DNA of 64,000 bases from Actinomycetes bacterium (GTDB lineage: Bacteria; Actinomycetota; Acidimicrobiia; Acidimicrobiales; RAAP-2). Position 1 is the first letter of the stretch. Each line of letters begins with the position of its first letter. Shown here piece after piece: positions 38,052-47,454 of the stretch. The position numbers and the translations under genes are program-made. The stretch is from positions 1 through 64,000 of the forward strand of contig JAJZBK010000007.1 in NCBI GenBank assembly GCA_021798955.1, given 5' to 3'. Under the pieces are notes generated by a model. It ran no database searches. It had not been told where the DNA came from and was given only the letters and a program-made list of their open reading frames with translations.

Positions 38052-39824
38052 TCAGGGGAGCACGAGGCGAGTGGGCGTCGCCGACACCAAGTCGCTCGCG
38101 GCGTCGTCGTCCGGGGCGGCGGCGGCGGATGCCTCGAGCTCGCTCTGGCGTGCGTAGTCCTCGACCTCGGCCAATCGCTCGGCATCGCTCCACCCGAGGA
38201 GAGGAGCCATCAGGTCGGCCACTTCGTCAGCCGCCCCGAGGCCGCGGTTGACCGTCTCGATGGCGATCCGAGTCCGGCGGGCGAGGACGTCCTCGAGGTG
38301 ACGCGCGTCCTCGTGCGTGACGGCGTAGACGACCTCGGCACGCAGGTACCCGGCGGCGCCGGCCAGTGGCACGCCGAGAGACGGGTCGCCCTCGACCAGG
38401 GCGAGCACCTCGTCCACCATGCCCCCGTAGCGGTGGAGCAGGTGGTCGAGCCAGTCCTCGGAGAGCCCGTGCGCGGCGGCCAGCCTCGCCCGTTGGCGCC
38501 AGCGGACTTCGTACCCCTCGGCCCCGACGAGCGGGAGGCGCTCGGTGTGCGAGGTGACCGGGTCGAGCGGGCCCTGCTCGACGGCCGCGTCGACGGCATC
38601 CCGGGCGATGATCCGGTAGGTGGTGTACTTGCCGCCGGACACCACGACCAGACCGGGGAACGGGCGGCTCACCGAATGCTCGCGTGACAGCGTCGTCGTC
38701 TGCTCCTCGCCAGAACCTGCCCGCAGACGCAACCGGTGGGCTCCTGCTTCCCCGGGGCCTCGAACGACGCCGGCTCCGGCGACCAGCGGCCGCAACCCGG
38801 CGAACACTCCGGTCACGTCGTCACGGGTCAGCGGCGACTCGAGCACGGCGTTCACGTGGTCGAGCAGGTAGTCGATGTCGGCAGCGGTCGCCTCTGGCCG
38901 GGCCTTGTCGTGGTTCCAGTCGGTGTCGGTGGTCCCGATGATCCAATGGTCGCCCCAGGGCAGGACGAACAGCACGCTCTTCTCCGTCCGGACCACGATG
39001 GCCGACGTCGAGGCGATGCGGTCCTTTGGGACCACCAAATGGACCCCTTTGGACGGCCGGACCTGCACCGGGCGCTCGTGCCCGGCCAGCGTCTCGGTCT
39101 CCTCGGTCCACGCCCCGGTGGCGAGGATGGTCACCCGTGCCCCGACGTCCCGCTTCGCGCCCGTCTCGAGGTTGCAGACGGTGGCGCCGGTGACCTGGTC
39201 GCCGTCACGGTGGAACCCGACCGCCTCTGCCCGGCTGACGGCCACCGCCCCCAGGCTGACTGCGGTCCGCACGACCTCGAAGGCCAACCGGGCGTCGTCG
39301 ACTTGTGCGTCGTAGTACTCGATGGCCCCGACCATCGACTCCCGTCGCAGCCCCGGCGCCTTCGCCAGGGCCTGCTGGCGGGTCAGGTGGCGGTGGCGGG
39401 GCACGCCCCGGGCCGAGCCGGTCGACCAGCCGAGGGCGTCGTAGAGGGCGATCCCCGTACCGACGTAGAACCGCTCCCAGACCCGGTGCTGGAGCGGGTA
39501 GAGGAAGGGGAGCTGGTGGACCAGGTGCGGTGCCACGTGCTGCAGGAGGACCGCTCGCTCCTGCAGAGCCTGGTGCACGAGGGTGAAGTCCATCATCTGG
39601 AGGTACCGCAGCCCACCGTGGATCAGCTTCGAGGACCGGCTGGAGGTGCCCGCCGCCCAGTCCTGCGCCTCGACGATGCCCACGCGGTAGCCACGGCTGA
39701 CGGCGTCGAGCGCGGCGCCGGCACCGACGATGCCGCCGCCGACGACCAGGACGTCGAGTGCTTCTGAGGTCAGCCGGTCCCACGCAGTGGCGCGGTGCTC
39801 CGGAGAGAGAGCGGCTGGCTGCAT
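38052..39824 (-). CDS. glpD: Glycerol-3-phosphate dehydrogenase, FAD-dependent
   Basis: 590 residues. The FAD motif is VLVVGGGIVGAGAALDAVSR, followed by GTSSRSSKLIHGGLRYLQMM, the GlpD signature. PWGDHWIIGTTDTDWNHDK, TGVFAGLRPLVAG and SGGKYTTYRIIARDAVDAA are further conserved blocks, and the C-terminal domain has YLRAEVVYAVTHEDARHLED. It oxidises glycerol-3-phosphate to DHAP with electrons to quinone at the membrane. ATG 39824 has GGGGTGG before it and is preferred over GTG 39833. It precedes the aquaporin in the same direction, suggesting glycerol use. Confidence 0.92.
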   Translation of the reverse strand: MQPAALSPEHRATAWDRLTSEALDVLVVGGGIVGAGAALDAVSRGYRVGIVEAQDWAAGTSSRSSKLIHGGLRYLQMMDFTLVHQALQERAVLLQHVAPHLVHQLPFLYPLQHRVWERFYVGTGIALYDALGWSTGSARGVPRHRHLTRQQALAKAPGLRRESMVGAIEYYDAQVDDARLAFEVVRTAVSLGAVAVSRAEAVGFHRDGDQVTGATVCNLETGAKRDVGARVTILATGAWTEETETLAGHERPVQVRPSKGVHLVVPKDRIASTSAIVVRTEKSVLFVLPWGDHWIIGTTDTDWNHDKARPEATAADIDYLLDHVNAVLESPLTRDDVTGVFAGLRPLVAGAGVVRGPGEAGAHRLRLRAGSGEEQTTTLSREHSVSRPFPGLVVVSGGKYTTYRIIARDAVDAAVEQGPLDPVTSHTERLPLVGAEGYEVRWRQRARLAAAHGLSEDWLDHLLHRYGGMVDEVLALVEGDPSLGVPLAGAAGYLRAEVVYAVTHEDARHLEDVLARRTRIAIETVNRGLGAADEVADLMAPLLGWSDAERLAEVEDYARQSELEASAAAAPDDDAASDLVSATPTRLVLP

Positions 39825-39957
39825 CAGCGCCACCCCGCACGGGAACGGGCGGGCGACACCGGGGTGACGAGCCGCCTCGAGAGCACCGGGGAGCAGCAGG
39901 ACGCCGGCCGGACCACCGCCTCGGAGGCCCGGTGGCGATGGGACCCGTCGCCGAGGG

Positions 39958-41856
39958 TCACCACGGGATGCCCTGCGTGGCGGTGCTGGCCACCATGATC
40001 GCCGGGATCAACAGGGTCAGGACCACTACGCCGGTGGCGATCCGTCCGGTCTTCCAGAAGAAGTAGCTGGCCACCGTGCCGATGATAATGAACACCGGAA
40101 GGAACTGGTCACCGACGATGGTCAGGAGCGGTTGGCTGGAGGTGAGGAGCTGTCCGGTGGCGAAGAGGACGCCGTACTCGAGCCCGAGGAAACCGACGTA
40201 GCCGACCACCAACAGCGCCGTCACGGCCAGCATGAACGTCCCGAGCGTCTTCATCCGGGGACGGAGCTGCCCGAACACGACGATCGACAGGACGATGAAG
40301 TAGAGGAGGAACGGCCACAGGTAGTCGAGGGCGATCTGCATGTGGACGAAATCGAGCGGTTTGATGTTGAACACGAAGAAGCGGACGTCCGAGCTCCAGG
40401 CCCAGTCGAAGAAGTAGACGGCGATGTAGGTCACCACCACCACCGTCGCCCCGAGGACGACGGAGCGCCACAGCAGGCGTCGGTCGACGGTGCCGTCGGG
40501 CTCGGTGACGCCGTAGGTGTGCAGGGTGCCGCGCCGGTCCTTCTTGGTCGTGAAGTGCCACAGGAGGAAGAGGAGCGTGGCGATGATCGCTCCGCCCACT
40601 GCCCATGCCGCGATACCGGTGGTGATGGTCTGGGGGAGGTACGGGCCGGCCGGGAGGTGGTTGGACCCCCACTCCTGCAACCAGTAGAAGGTCACCGGGC
40701 CGAGGGCGACGAGCACGGCCGCCCCCACCCACCACAGAGGACCACGCATCGAGCGGTTCTCCGGCCGGTCACGGACGACCGCCCCGAAGTACGACGTCTT
40801 GAGGAGCTGCCCGGCGACACCGAAGAGGAAGAGCCCCACCCCGATCAACCCGATCAGGGTCCCGATCTCGTCCCAGTACCAGATCTGGTGGCCGGGAGGC
40901 ATCGACGAGACGCCAACCAGGGTGAGCTGCATCCAGTGCACGGCATCGGTCACAGCACTCGGGTCGATGGTGAGCCCCGGGTGGTCGGTGCCGTGGATGA
41001 GCAGTTCACGACCGGTCCCCGCGGCGATCGAGCCGTACACCTTGCCCTGCACGATGGGCTGCGAGGTCCCGAAGAAGGTCTGCATCCGGGCAGAGTGGGG
41101 GAAGTCGCTTCCCTGGGGAACGGCCCACATCAACTGAGAGAACTCCGAGTACTGGGCTTCGTCGACCAGCACGTTGCGGGGGAAGGTCGGCGTACCGGGC
41201 ACCGGCTCCACGCCGGGCGTGCTCACCGACGAGCTGACGAGAACGATCGAGCGGTAAGCCTTCGGCTGGGTGTAGGCGGCCAGCACCGACGCCCACCCGC
41301 CCATGGAGTGGCCGATCAGGCCGACGTCGCCGTGACGCACGATCGGCAGGGTGTTGATGAAGGCCAGCGCTGCCGGGCCCCCGAACTCGTCGGCGAACGA
41401 CGGCGGCTGAGACGAGCCCTGTCCGGTCTGGTTGGCGTCCAGCACCACACATCCTCGGCGGGCCATCTCGATGGAGAAGCCGTCCATGGTGTCGACCGAG
41501 TTGATGTACCCCTCGATGGTCACCACCCCGCAGGCGGGCGTCTTGGCTGTCGCCGTGGAGGGGATGTAGAGCAGGCCGGTCTCGACCAGGCCCGACTGGG
41601 TGAGGAAGCGCACGTGCTCGACGCGGATGTTCCCCCCTGCCGTCTGGGCGGTGTTGGCCACCAGCCCTCCTACGAGGACGAGCACGACACCCAGCAGCAG
41701 GACGAGACGCGAGCCGGTCAGGGAGAGCTTCGACCAGATCGACACCTTGTGGGCACGGTGCCGCGCCGGAGCAGGGGTCCCCTCGTCGGGAGCAGGGGTC
41801 CCCTCGTCGGGAGCAGGGGTCCCCTCGTCGGGAGCAGTCGACGGAACGTCACTCAT
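39958..41856 (-). CDS. Membrane-anchored alpha/beta hydrolase with C-terminal polytopic domain
   Basis: 632 residues. One membrane helix (LVLLLGVVLVLVGGLVANTA, about 50-70) is followed by an extracytoplasmic alpha/beta hydrolase with nucleophile elbow GLIGHSMGGWASVLAAY and a likely His in IHGTDHPGLT. The second half has about seven helices (GTLIGLIGVGLFLFGVAG, VVLGATVVVVTYIAVYF). An esterase/lipase domain fused to a multi-span membrane domain is unusual; substrates may be cell-envelope lipids. The N-terminus has three DEGTPAP repeats. Confidence 0.75.
   Translation of the reverse strand: MSDVPSTAPDEGTPAPDEGTPAPDEGTPAPARHRAHKVSIWSKLSLTGSRLVLLLGVVLVLVGGLVANTAQTAGGNIRVEHVRFLTQSGLVETGLLYIPSTATAKTPACGVVTIEGYINSVDTMDGFSIEMARRGCVVLDANQTGQGSSQPPSFADEFGGPAALAFINTLPIVRHGDVGLIGHSMGGWASVLAAYTQPKAYRSIVLVSSSVSTPGVEPVPGTPTFPRNVLVDEAQYSEFSQLMWAVPQGSDFPHSARMQTFFGTSQPIVQGKVYGSIAAGTGRELLIHGTDHPGLTIDPSAVTDAVHWMQLTLVGVSSMPPGHQIWYWDEIGTLIGLIGVGLFLFGVAGQLLKTSYFGAVVRDRPENRSMRGPLWWVGAAVLVALGPVTFYWLQEWGSNHLPAGPYLPQTITTGIAAWAVGGAIIATLLFLLWHFTTKKDRRGTLHTYGVTEPDGTVDRRLLWRSVVLGATVVVVTYIAVYFFDWAWSSDVRFFVFNIKPLDFVHMQIALDYLWPFLLYFIVLSIVVFGQLRPRMKTLGTFMLAVTALLVVGYVGFLGLEYGVLFATGQLLTSSQPLLTIVGDQFLPVFIIIGTVASYFFWKTGRIATGVVVLTLLIPAIMVASTATQGIPW
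41768..41830. repeat. 3 x 21 bp minisatellite
   Basis: Three exact copies of a 21-bp unit (GGAGCAGGGGTCCCCTCGTC plus G) at the 5' end of the hydrolase gene, encoding DEGTPAP repeats in the cytoplasmic N-terminus. Each unit also contains GGGGTCCCC, a perfect palindrome. Confidence 0.9.
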
Positions 41857-42109
41857 GACGACCTCGTTTCATCTCGATGCCACCGGTCGTTGCCCCACGG
41901 TGCCGCCGGTTCGACTGCACCGCAGCCGGGTAGCGCCGTCCCGCCGCAGGGAGCCACCACGTTCGGCCACGGGAACGGTTGCACCATGCGGCCATCGTTG
42001 CCGCGATCCCGGCCAAGAGCCAGGACCAGAAGTCCTTCGGCCGGGACGCAACCACCGTCCGTGCCGAGATAGTGACTCTGGCACCACGGTGCACAGTGTT
42101 CCGACCGGC

Positions 42110-43663
42110 TCAGGGGCGTTGAAGCTCGTCTTTCGCCCGACGATCGGCCTGGGTCGTCCCCGACTTCGACCCCTCGGAAGACTTCGTGGTCGCCACCGGG
42201 GGCGACGGGTCGGTGCCACCGGACGCATGCTTCCCTACGGGCGGGCCCGCCGCTGGTCGATCTCGCTCGGTTTGCGGCGTGTCGACACTGCTCGCTTCGG
42301 CCGCAGCGGGCTCGGTGCCTGGCGACCCGGCGGCACTCCGACCCACACGACGACCCAGACGACGACCCACACGACGTCGCACGGCGACAACCGCTGTCGC
42401 CAGGACGGCCAGCGCCACCAGGGCCAGGACGGCCACCAGGCCCCACGGCACCGATCTGACCGTGACGGCAAAGGACACCTTCTGCCCGTCGACGCCGACG
42501 GTACCCCGCACCGCAACCGTGCCGAAGGTCATGGCGGCGACGGTCACGGGAACTTCGTAGGTCGCCCGCCCACCGGGAGCCACCGTGGCAAGGGTGCGGT
42601 CCACCACCAGGCGCGACGCTCCCGTTCCGGTGACCAGCCGGAGCCGCAGCGACATCGGGCCGGTGGCCAACCCGCCCCGGTTGGCCAGCACCAGCACCAG
42701 CCGGCGCGTCGTGGAGGAGCCGAAGGCGGCCGTCCAGCTCTCCGCCCCCCGCAACGAGGCGCCCTCGACCTCGAGGTCGGCGAACAGCGGCGCCTCCGGG
42801 GCGGCTTCGCCTGCTGGTGCCCCGAGCACGGCGAGCGGCGCCAGCACCGGGCTGCGCCCCGGCGCCAGTGCCTCGAGGTCGCAAGGACATGGGACCGGTG
42901 GTGGCCTCACTGTCACCCGCGCTGCCAGAACCCCGTGGGCCGTCGCCGACGTCCTTGTCGGGTGGGCGACACAGTCGCCGGTGCCGCCGAGGCCGAGGTC
43001 GCCACAGACCACCAGCTCGAGGGTTCGACCCGGTGGAAACCCGCTGCCGAGCACCCCTACCGTCGCACCCACCGGGGCCGTGCTCGGCAGGACGACGATC
43101 GCCGGCCCCCCTCCGGTCGACGGCGGCGACGGCGGGGCTGCTCCGCCCGGTTCCACGAGGTCGACGGCGAACCGTTCGAGGTAGTCGACATCCTTCCCCT
43201 GAGCAAGCACCACGCACGGGCATGGTGCCGGCGGCACCACGACCGGAAAGCTCGCCTGCAGGGAGCCGTCCGGACCCGGCGCCACGGTGACCGCGGCGGC
43301 ATTGGCGCAGTCCACGCTGCCCTGGTCGGCTAGCGCCCCACACAGGACCGTCTGCACCGCGCTGCCCCGAGGCCACCCGCTGCCGTCGAGCGTCCCGGTC
43401 TGGCCGACCACCAGGGTGGTCGACCCGAGCCGGAGCACCTCGGAAGAGCCCGACGGCGTGGCTGGCCAGGCGGGGACCGGCGCGACGGCGACAACCGCCA
43501 CGAGGGCAGCGGCGAGCGCCACGAGAAGCATGACGAGGAACCGGGCGCTGGTGCGGGCACTCGTCACACCCAGCGAGCCGGTGGCGACACAGTGACCGGT
43601 AGTGCTACCCGGAGCAGTGGGGCGGCCCGGTACGGAAGGACGGGCGTGAGACACGCCGGGCAC
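42110..43663 (-). CDS. Cell-surface protein with two C...DC...CPC repeats and CARDB-like domain
   Basis: 517 residues. A signal-like helix (FLVMLLVALAAALVAVVAVA) precedes two similar domains, each with VLCG or VVCG, VDC or GDC, and PCPC cysteines, like tandem neocarzinostatin/IPT-type Ig folds with two disulfides each. Next comes a CARDB-like domain, RLVLVLANRGGLATGPMSLR, then a transmembrane helix (VPWGLVAVLALVALAVLATA) and a basic cytoplasmic tail. GTG 43663 directly follows the DUF916-like stop (TGAGTG); GTG 43567 would shorten the N-terminus and suit the signal peptide better. It is the last gene of the surface cluster. Confidence 0.6.
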   Translation of the reverse strand: MPGVSHARPSVPGRPTAPGSTTGHCVATGSLGVTSARTSARFLVMLLVALAAALVAVVAVAPVPAWPATPSGSSEVLRLGSTTLVVGQTGTLDGSGWPRGSAVQTVLCGALADQGSVDCANAAAVTVAPGPDGSLQASFPVVVPPAPCPCVVLAQGKDVDYLERFAVDLVEPGGAAPPSPPSTGGGPAIVVLPSTAPVGATVGVLGSGFPPGRTLELVVCGDLGLGGTGDCVAHPTRTSATAHGVLAARVTVRPPPVPCPCDLEALAPGRSPVLAPLAVLGAPAGEAAPEAPLFADLEVEGASLRGAESWTAAFGSSTTRRLVLVLANRGGLATGPMSLRLRLVTGTGASRLVVDRTLATVAPGGRATYEVPVTVAAMTFGTVAVRGTVGVDGQKVSFAVTVRSVPWGLVAVLALVALAVLATAVVAVRRRVGRRLGRRVGRSAAGSPGTEPAAAEASSVDTPQTERDRPAAGPPVGKHASGGTDPSPPVATTKSSEGSKSGTTQADRRAKDELQRP

Positions 43664-44746
43664 TCAGCTGTGCGAAGCGCTCGAAGCAGGCTCTCGGGGA
43701 GGAGCTTCCGGCTCGGCCTCACCGTCAGGCTGGGCCCTCTGGCGTCGACGACGCCTCCAGAAGACCAGGCCGGCGACAACGAGCACCACGATGCCGACGA
43801 TGCCCCAGGGCACGACGACCGACGATCCGTTGCCGGTGGCGACGACCCCGGGCGCCGTTACCCGCACGTGGGCGCCGAGGCTCCCGAAGGGAACCACGCT
43901 CCCGAAGGGGACCGTGACGGTCACCCGGTTTGCCGGCAGGAGCTGGAGCAGCTTCTTCGTGACCGGCTTCGGACCACTGCCAAGCAGCGGGGACACCGAC
44001 ACGGCAACGGTCGGCGTGAGCGGCACGTTGCCGGTGTTGGTGATGGTGTAGCGGACCTCGGTCCGTGCACCGCCACCGAACTGCGTCCCGACCGAGGTCT
44101 GGGTCTGCACCGACACGCCCGTGACGGCGAGCGACGGGTGGAGCGGGCCGATGATGCGGGCGTAGACCCGGGTGCCGACGGCCTGCACCACGTTGAAGTG
44201 GATGGCGCCGGCCTTCGTGATCGTCCCGGTGGTCTGCTCGGCCACGATCCCGCCGACGTGGAACCCGGGGGTTGCGTCGGCGGGGGGGTTGATCGTGAAG
44301 GGAACGAGCGCCTCGCTCCTCCCCGGAACCGTCACCTGCGAGACGGACAGGTGGACCCAGCTCCCGACCCCGTGCTGGGGAGCAGTGGGTGGGTTGAGGG
44401 CGAACGCCCCGCTTGCCGCATTGAAGGCATCGGCGGCGTAGAGCTTGAAGGTGATGGGCGACGTCGTCTGGTTCACGATCGTCACCGAGTCCGGATAGTT
44501 GGAGCCCGGCGCCAACAGCGGCTGGAAGTAGGGCCGGGGCTGTTGGCCCGCCGCCGTGGTGGGAAAGACGCTCCAGCTCCCGTTCGAGGCGGCACCGGCG
44601 AGCCCTGGCAGAACGACCAGGGCGACGAGCCCGGCGACGACCGCGAGGCCGAGGCGGACGAGCAGGTAGGTGGGGCCCCGATGTCCTCGCGGCAGGCTCC
44701 GTCCCTGTCGGACTCCGTTCCTCGGCTGGTCTGCACGCACCGCCAT
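43664..44746 (-). CDS. DUF916-like surface protein with C-terminal anchor
   Basis: 360 residues. A signal peptide (LAVVAGLVALVVLPGLAGAA) is followed by WSVFPTTAAGQQPRPYFQPL and SVTIVNQTTSPITFKLYAAD, the start of a DUF916-type domain, and IVAEQTTGTITKAGAIHFNV. A C-terminal helix (VVPWGIVGIVVLVVAGLVFW) ends in RRRRRQR. In Firmicutes, DUF916 proteins pair with WxL proteins on the cell wall; two WxL-like proteins are encoded upstream here. GAAAGG precedes ATG 44746. Confidence 0.7.
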   Translation of the reverse strand: MAVRADQPRNGVRQGRSLPRGHRGPTYLLVRLGLAVVAGLVALVVLPGLAGAASNGSWSVFPTTAAGQQPRPYFQPLLAPGSNYPDSVTIVNQTTSPITFKLYAADAFNAASGAFALNPPTAPQHGVGSWVHLSVSQVTVPGRSEALVPFTINPPADATPGFHVGGIVAEQTTGTITKAGAIHFNVVQAVGTRVYARIIGPLHPSLAVTGVSVQTQTSVGTQFGGGARTEVRYTITNTGNVPLTPTVAVSVSPLLGSGPKPVTKKLLQLLPANRVTVTVPFGSVVPFGSLGAHVRVTAPGVVATGNGSSVVVPWGIVGIVVLVVAGLVFWRRRRRQRAQPDGEAEPEAPPREPASSASHS

Positions 44747-44977
44747 CACCTTTCACGACGGGGCGGCGTCCCTGTCGCCCCAAAAAGCCATCTGTGCGCC
44801 GCACGAGGCGGCGCTGTCCGACAGTACTGCCACCTACGGGCGGCTACCGGGCCGTCACCGGCACACGCTGGCTTCCTCCCGGTAGCGGTGCCGGCACGGC
44901 TCCGGGTGGCCGGTCCGCAACAGGGGGGTGGCGCCGGTGGCGCCACCCCCCTGCCTACGAACTGGGACGTACCTGAC

Positions 44978-46954
44978 TTAGCTGACCAGGTACTCCACCG
45001 TCCCGATGTACGTTCCTGCGTACACCGACGCCGGGACGTACAGCGAGTAGGTGGCGTGCATCACGAACGTGCCGCCACTCTCACCGGCTGCGGCGCTGCC
45101 CAGGGAGACGGTCGTGCCGAAGTTGCCTCCGGTGCCCGTCAGCGAGGGCGCTGCGTTGAGCGTGCCCGAGTAGGCATTCCAGCCAGTGAGCTTGATGCTC
45201 AGGTACTTGGCAGCGATCTGACCGTTCGGGTTGGAGGCATGCGAGCCCACCGTGGAGTCACAGAAGGCGGCGACAGTGGCACACGCCTTGTTGCTGTTGA
45301 CCTTCAAAGAGCTCGGGATCATCGACGCGGTCAGCGACCAGCCGACGGCGGGATTGCCCCGGTTGTCCGACACGAAGATGGGGTTGGCGGCGCCAAACTT
45401 GGTCTGGGCCAGGCCGTTCAGGGTGACGGACGGCATGTTGATCGTCCCGCAACCCAGCGTCGGGTAGCCGGAGGTGCCGGGGGCGCTGCAGCTCAGGACC
45501 AACAGGCCGGGGTTGACCGTCTCCGAGATGGGCTGGGCGACCGGTGGCGTACCGACGCTCACCGTGATCGTCCCCGGAGCGCTCGTCTCGGGCGTCCCGT
45601 AGTCGTTGGTGGCGGTGAACTGGAAGGTGTACGTCTCCGGCGCCGTGTCGCTGTCCGTCAGGGTCGCCTGGCACACGGTCGGCGAGTTGCTGATGGCAAC
45701 CGTCAGGTTGACCGACCCGCCACCCGTATTGGAGATCGACTTCGCCACCAAGGCGCACGAGGCAACCGGGTAGGCCGAGTTACCAGGCACGGTCGGCAGC
45801 GTGATGGTGGTCGACTGGCCGGTGCCCATCGACACGGTCTCGCTCTTTGCTACCGGAGCCGGCTCGCCGAGGTTGGCGTACGCGCCGGGCTGGAAGTCCG
45901 TCGGGACCGAGTCGAGGGTGGCACCGCTACCGGTGGTGGCCGTCGCCACCAGCGGCGTGGTGAGACCCGGGGGCAGCATGGGGCCCGGCTGGCTGTAGAG
46001 GGCCGGGCCGGGCGTGGTCGAGTTGACGTAGCCCGTCTCGATGCAGGTGTTCGTCCCCGACGCACCTGCGCCGTTGCCGCCACCACCGAAGTTCGCGCCG
46101 GGAAGGGTGCCAGCGGACGTAGTCAGGTAGAAGGTCCACTTGCTCACACTGGTGAGCCCGATGCCAGCCGTCCCCTTGGCGACGGTGGTCGCCGCGGCGG
46201 TCGTAAAGGCCGTCGCCGGCGTGGCGAAGCTCGAGTCGGTGAAGGTCAGGCCGGAGAACGGCGCCCAGCCGATGGTCTCGCCGGTGCTGGCCGCCGTCGT
46301 CGCCGCGCTGATGGTGATGGAGGTGGAGGTCCCAGCCGCCGTGCTCACCGCGGTGAGGGGGATGCCGGCGCCGTAGACGGCAGCGTCCGCGGGGATGCCG
46401 GAGAAGTCACCGCTCAGGGTCGTCGAGCCCGAGGAGAAGGTGACGCCGGTCACCACACCACCGGGGTTCGCCTGGGCGGCAAAGCTCGGGGTGGTGTAGG
46501 TGTAGCTGCCCGTCGAGTTGTTATCCGTCGGACCGAAGGTCTCGGTGGCCGAGATGTTGAACGACGACGGAGGTGCGCCGAAGACCCCGTTGGCCAGTTC
46601 GTTGGCCCCGGCGATCACCGCGCCGGCGAGGGTCTGGGTGACCGTTCCCGCCACGCCGAAGGTCGCCCCCTGGGGCAGGACGTTGTTCGTTCCCGTCGTG
46701 GTGTCGATCACCGTCGAGGTGACGAGCGGGGCGTCCTGGATTGCTCCGGTCGACGTCGTCCCGATGCAGTCGTTCTCGTAGGAGACGGCCGGGCTCGTCG
46801 GGTTTCCCGATGGGTTGTTGTTGACGGCACCTGCCGGTGGCGTCGGGGTGAGCGCCAGGGCGAGCACAAGCGTCCCGGCTGCGGTCAAGGCGGCGACACC
46901 CACTGTGAGCAGGGCATGGATGCCTGACCGAATTCTTCGTGACAACGATGACAC
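44978..46954 (-). CDS. Large secreted WxL-like surface protein
   Basis: 658 residues. GTG 46954 has GGGAGG six bases upstream, and this decides the start over longer frames. A signal peptide (LLTVGVAALTAAGTLVLALA) is followed by a Thr/Ser/Gly/Asn-rich region, an Ig-like segment (GTITVSVGTPPVAQPISETV) and a C-terminal WxL-like domain with SDNRGNPAVGWSLTASMIPS and ATYSLYVPASVYAGTYIGTV. The DNRG...GW pair is the WxL hallmark. The composition is far poorer in Arg/Glu than its neighbours, typical of exposed cell-wall proteins. Confidence 0.65.
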   Translation of the reverse strand: MSSLSRRIRSGIHALLTVGVAALTAAGTLVLALALTPTPPAGAVNNNPSGNPTSPAVSYENDCIGTTSTGAIQDAPLVTSTVIDTTTGTNNVLPQGATFGVAGTVTQTLAGAVIAGANELANGVFGAPPSSFNISATETFGPTDNNSTGSYTYTTPSFAAQANPGGVVTGVTFSSGSTTLSGDFSGIPADAAVYGAGIPLTAVSTAAGTSTSITISAATTAASTGETIGWAPFSGLTFTDSSFATPATAFTTAAATTVAKGTAGIGLTSVSKWTFYLTTSAGTLPGANFGGGGNGAGASGTNTCIETGYVNSTTPGPALYSQPGPMLPPGLTTPLVATATTGSGATLDSVPTDFQPGAYANLGEPAPVAKSETVSMGTGQSTTITLPTVPGNSAYPVASCALVAKSISNTGGGSVNLTVAISNSPTVCQATLTDSDTAPETYTFQFTATNDYGTPETSAPGTITVSVGTPPVAQPISETVNPGLLVLSCSAPGTSGYPTLGCGTINMPSVTLNGLAQTKFGAANPIFVSDNRGNPAVGWSLTASMIPSSLKVNSNKACATVAAFCDSTVGSHASNPNGQIAAKYLSIKLTGWNAYSGTLNAAPSLTGTGGNFGTTVSLGSAAAGESGGTFVMHATYSLYVPASVYAGTYIGTVEYLVS

Positions 46955-47454
46955 GCTGGACCTCCCGTCCATAGCCGGGCCTGTGGGGGACGTGGTGTCC
47001 AGCCACGAGGCCGACAGCAATACCTGCATGTGCATTCCAGAGTGCCGGCCGCAGGGCTCTCGACCGGACTTGCCTGCCCCCCTTCCCCTTCTGCCCTCCC
47101 GGGCTCTCCCTGCTCCCACCTGACCGCCAGCACCGTCCGCCGCCGAGCGCCGGGTGGCGCGTGCACGGACAGGGTGCGACTGGTCGCTCGGCCACTGTGA
47201 CCGATCCTGCCGGCCGGCACTATCGTCAAGGTTGACGAATTTGTCGGGGTGGTCAGGAGCGTGCGCGCGGAGCACGGTTGAATCGCCACGCAGGACGGTC
47301 GGAGGCGCTGGTACGTGGTGGGGCCACTACGGGGTGCGGTCGGCGTGGCCGCGGGCAGAGCCGACCGAGGCAGTCGACGGCAGGAAGCAGGCGGTTGGCG
47401 TGGGCGCCCGGAGGGCGGCAGCGGGCCGACGGCCGGTGGGCCGACCGGCGTCGG
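46955..47454. other. Leader region of the large WxL-like gene
   Basis: No supported gene. It contains the palindrome CGTCAA-GG-TTGACG at 47224-47237, with GATAGT on the minus strand next to it as a possible -10, implying a leader of about 250 nt before the WxL-like gene. Confidence 0.4.
47224..47237. promoter_or_regulatory. Palindrome in the WxL-like gene upstream region
   Basis: CGTCAA-GG-TTGACG, 6-bp perfect arms, about 270 bp upstream of the large WxL-like start. It could bind a dimeric regulator. On the minus strand GATAGT (47225-47220) overlaps it. Confidence 0.4.

Noticed and set aside
40132-42072. A 646-codon plus-strand frame opposite the membrane hydrolase
   Set aside because: Highly charged, no motif, and directly antisense to a gene with clear hydrolase and membrane segments.
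43592-46927. A 1111-codon plus-strand frame opposite the surface-protein cluster
   Set aside because: The length comes from high GC and low stop frequency. The minus strand has signal peptides, Shine-Dalgarno sites and recognisable domains.
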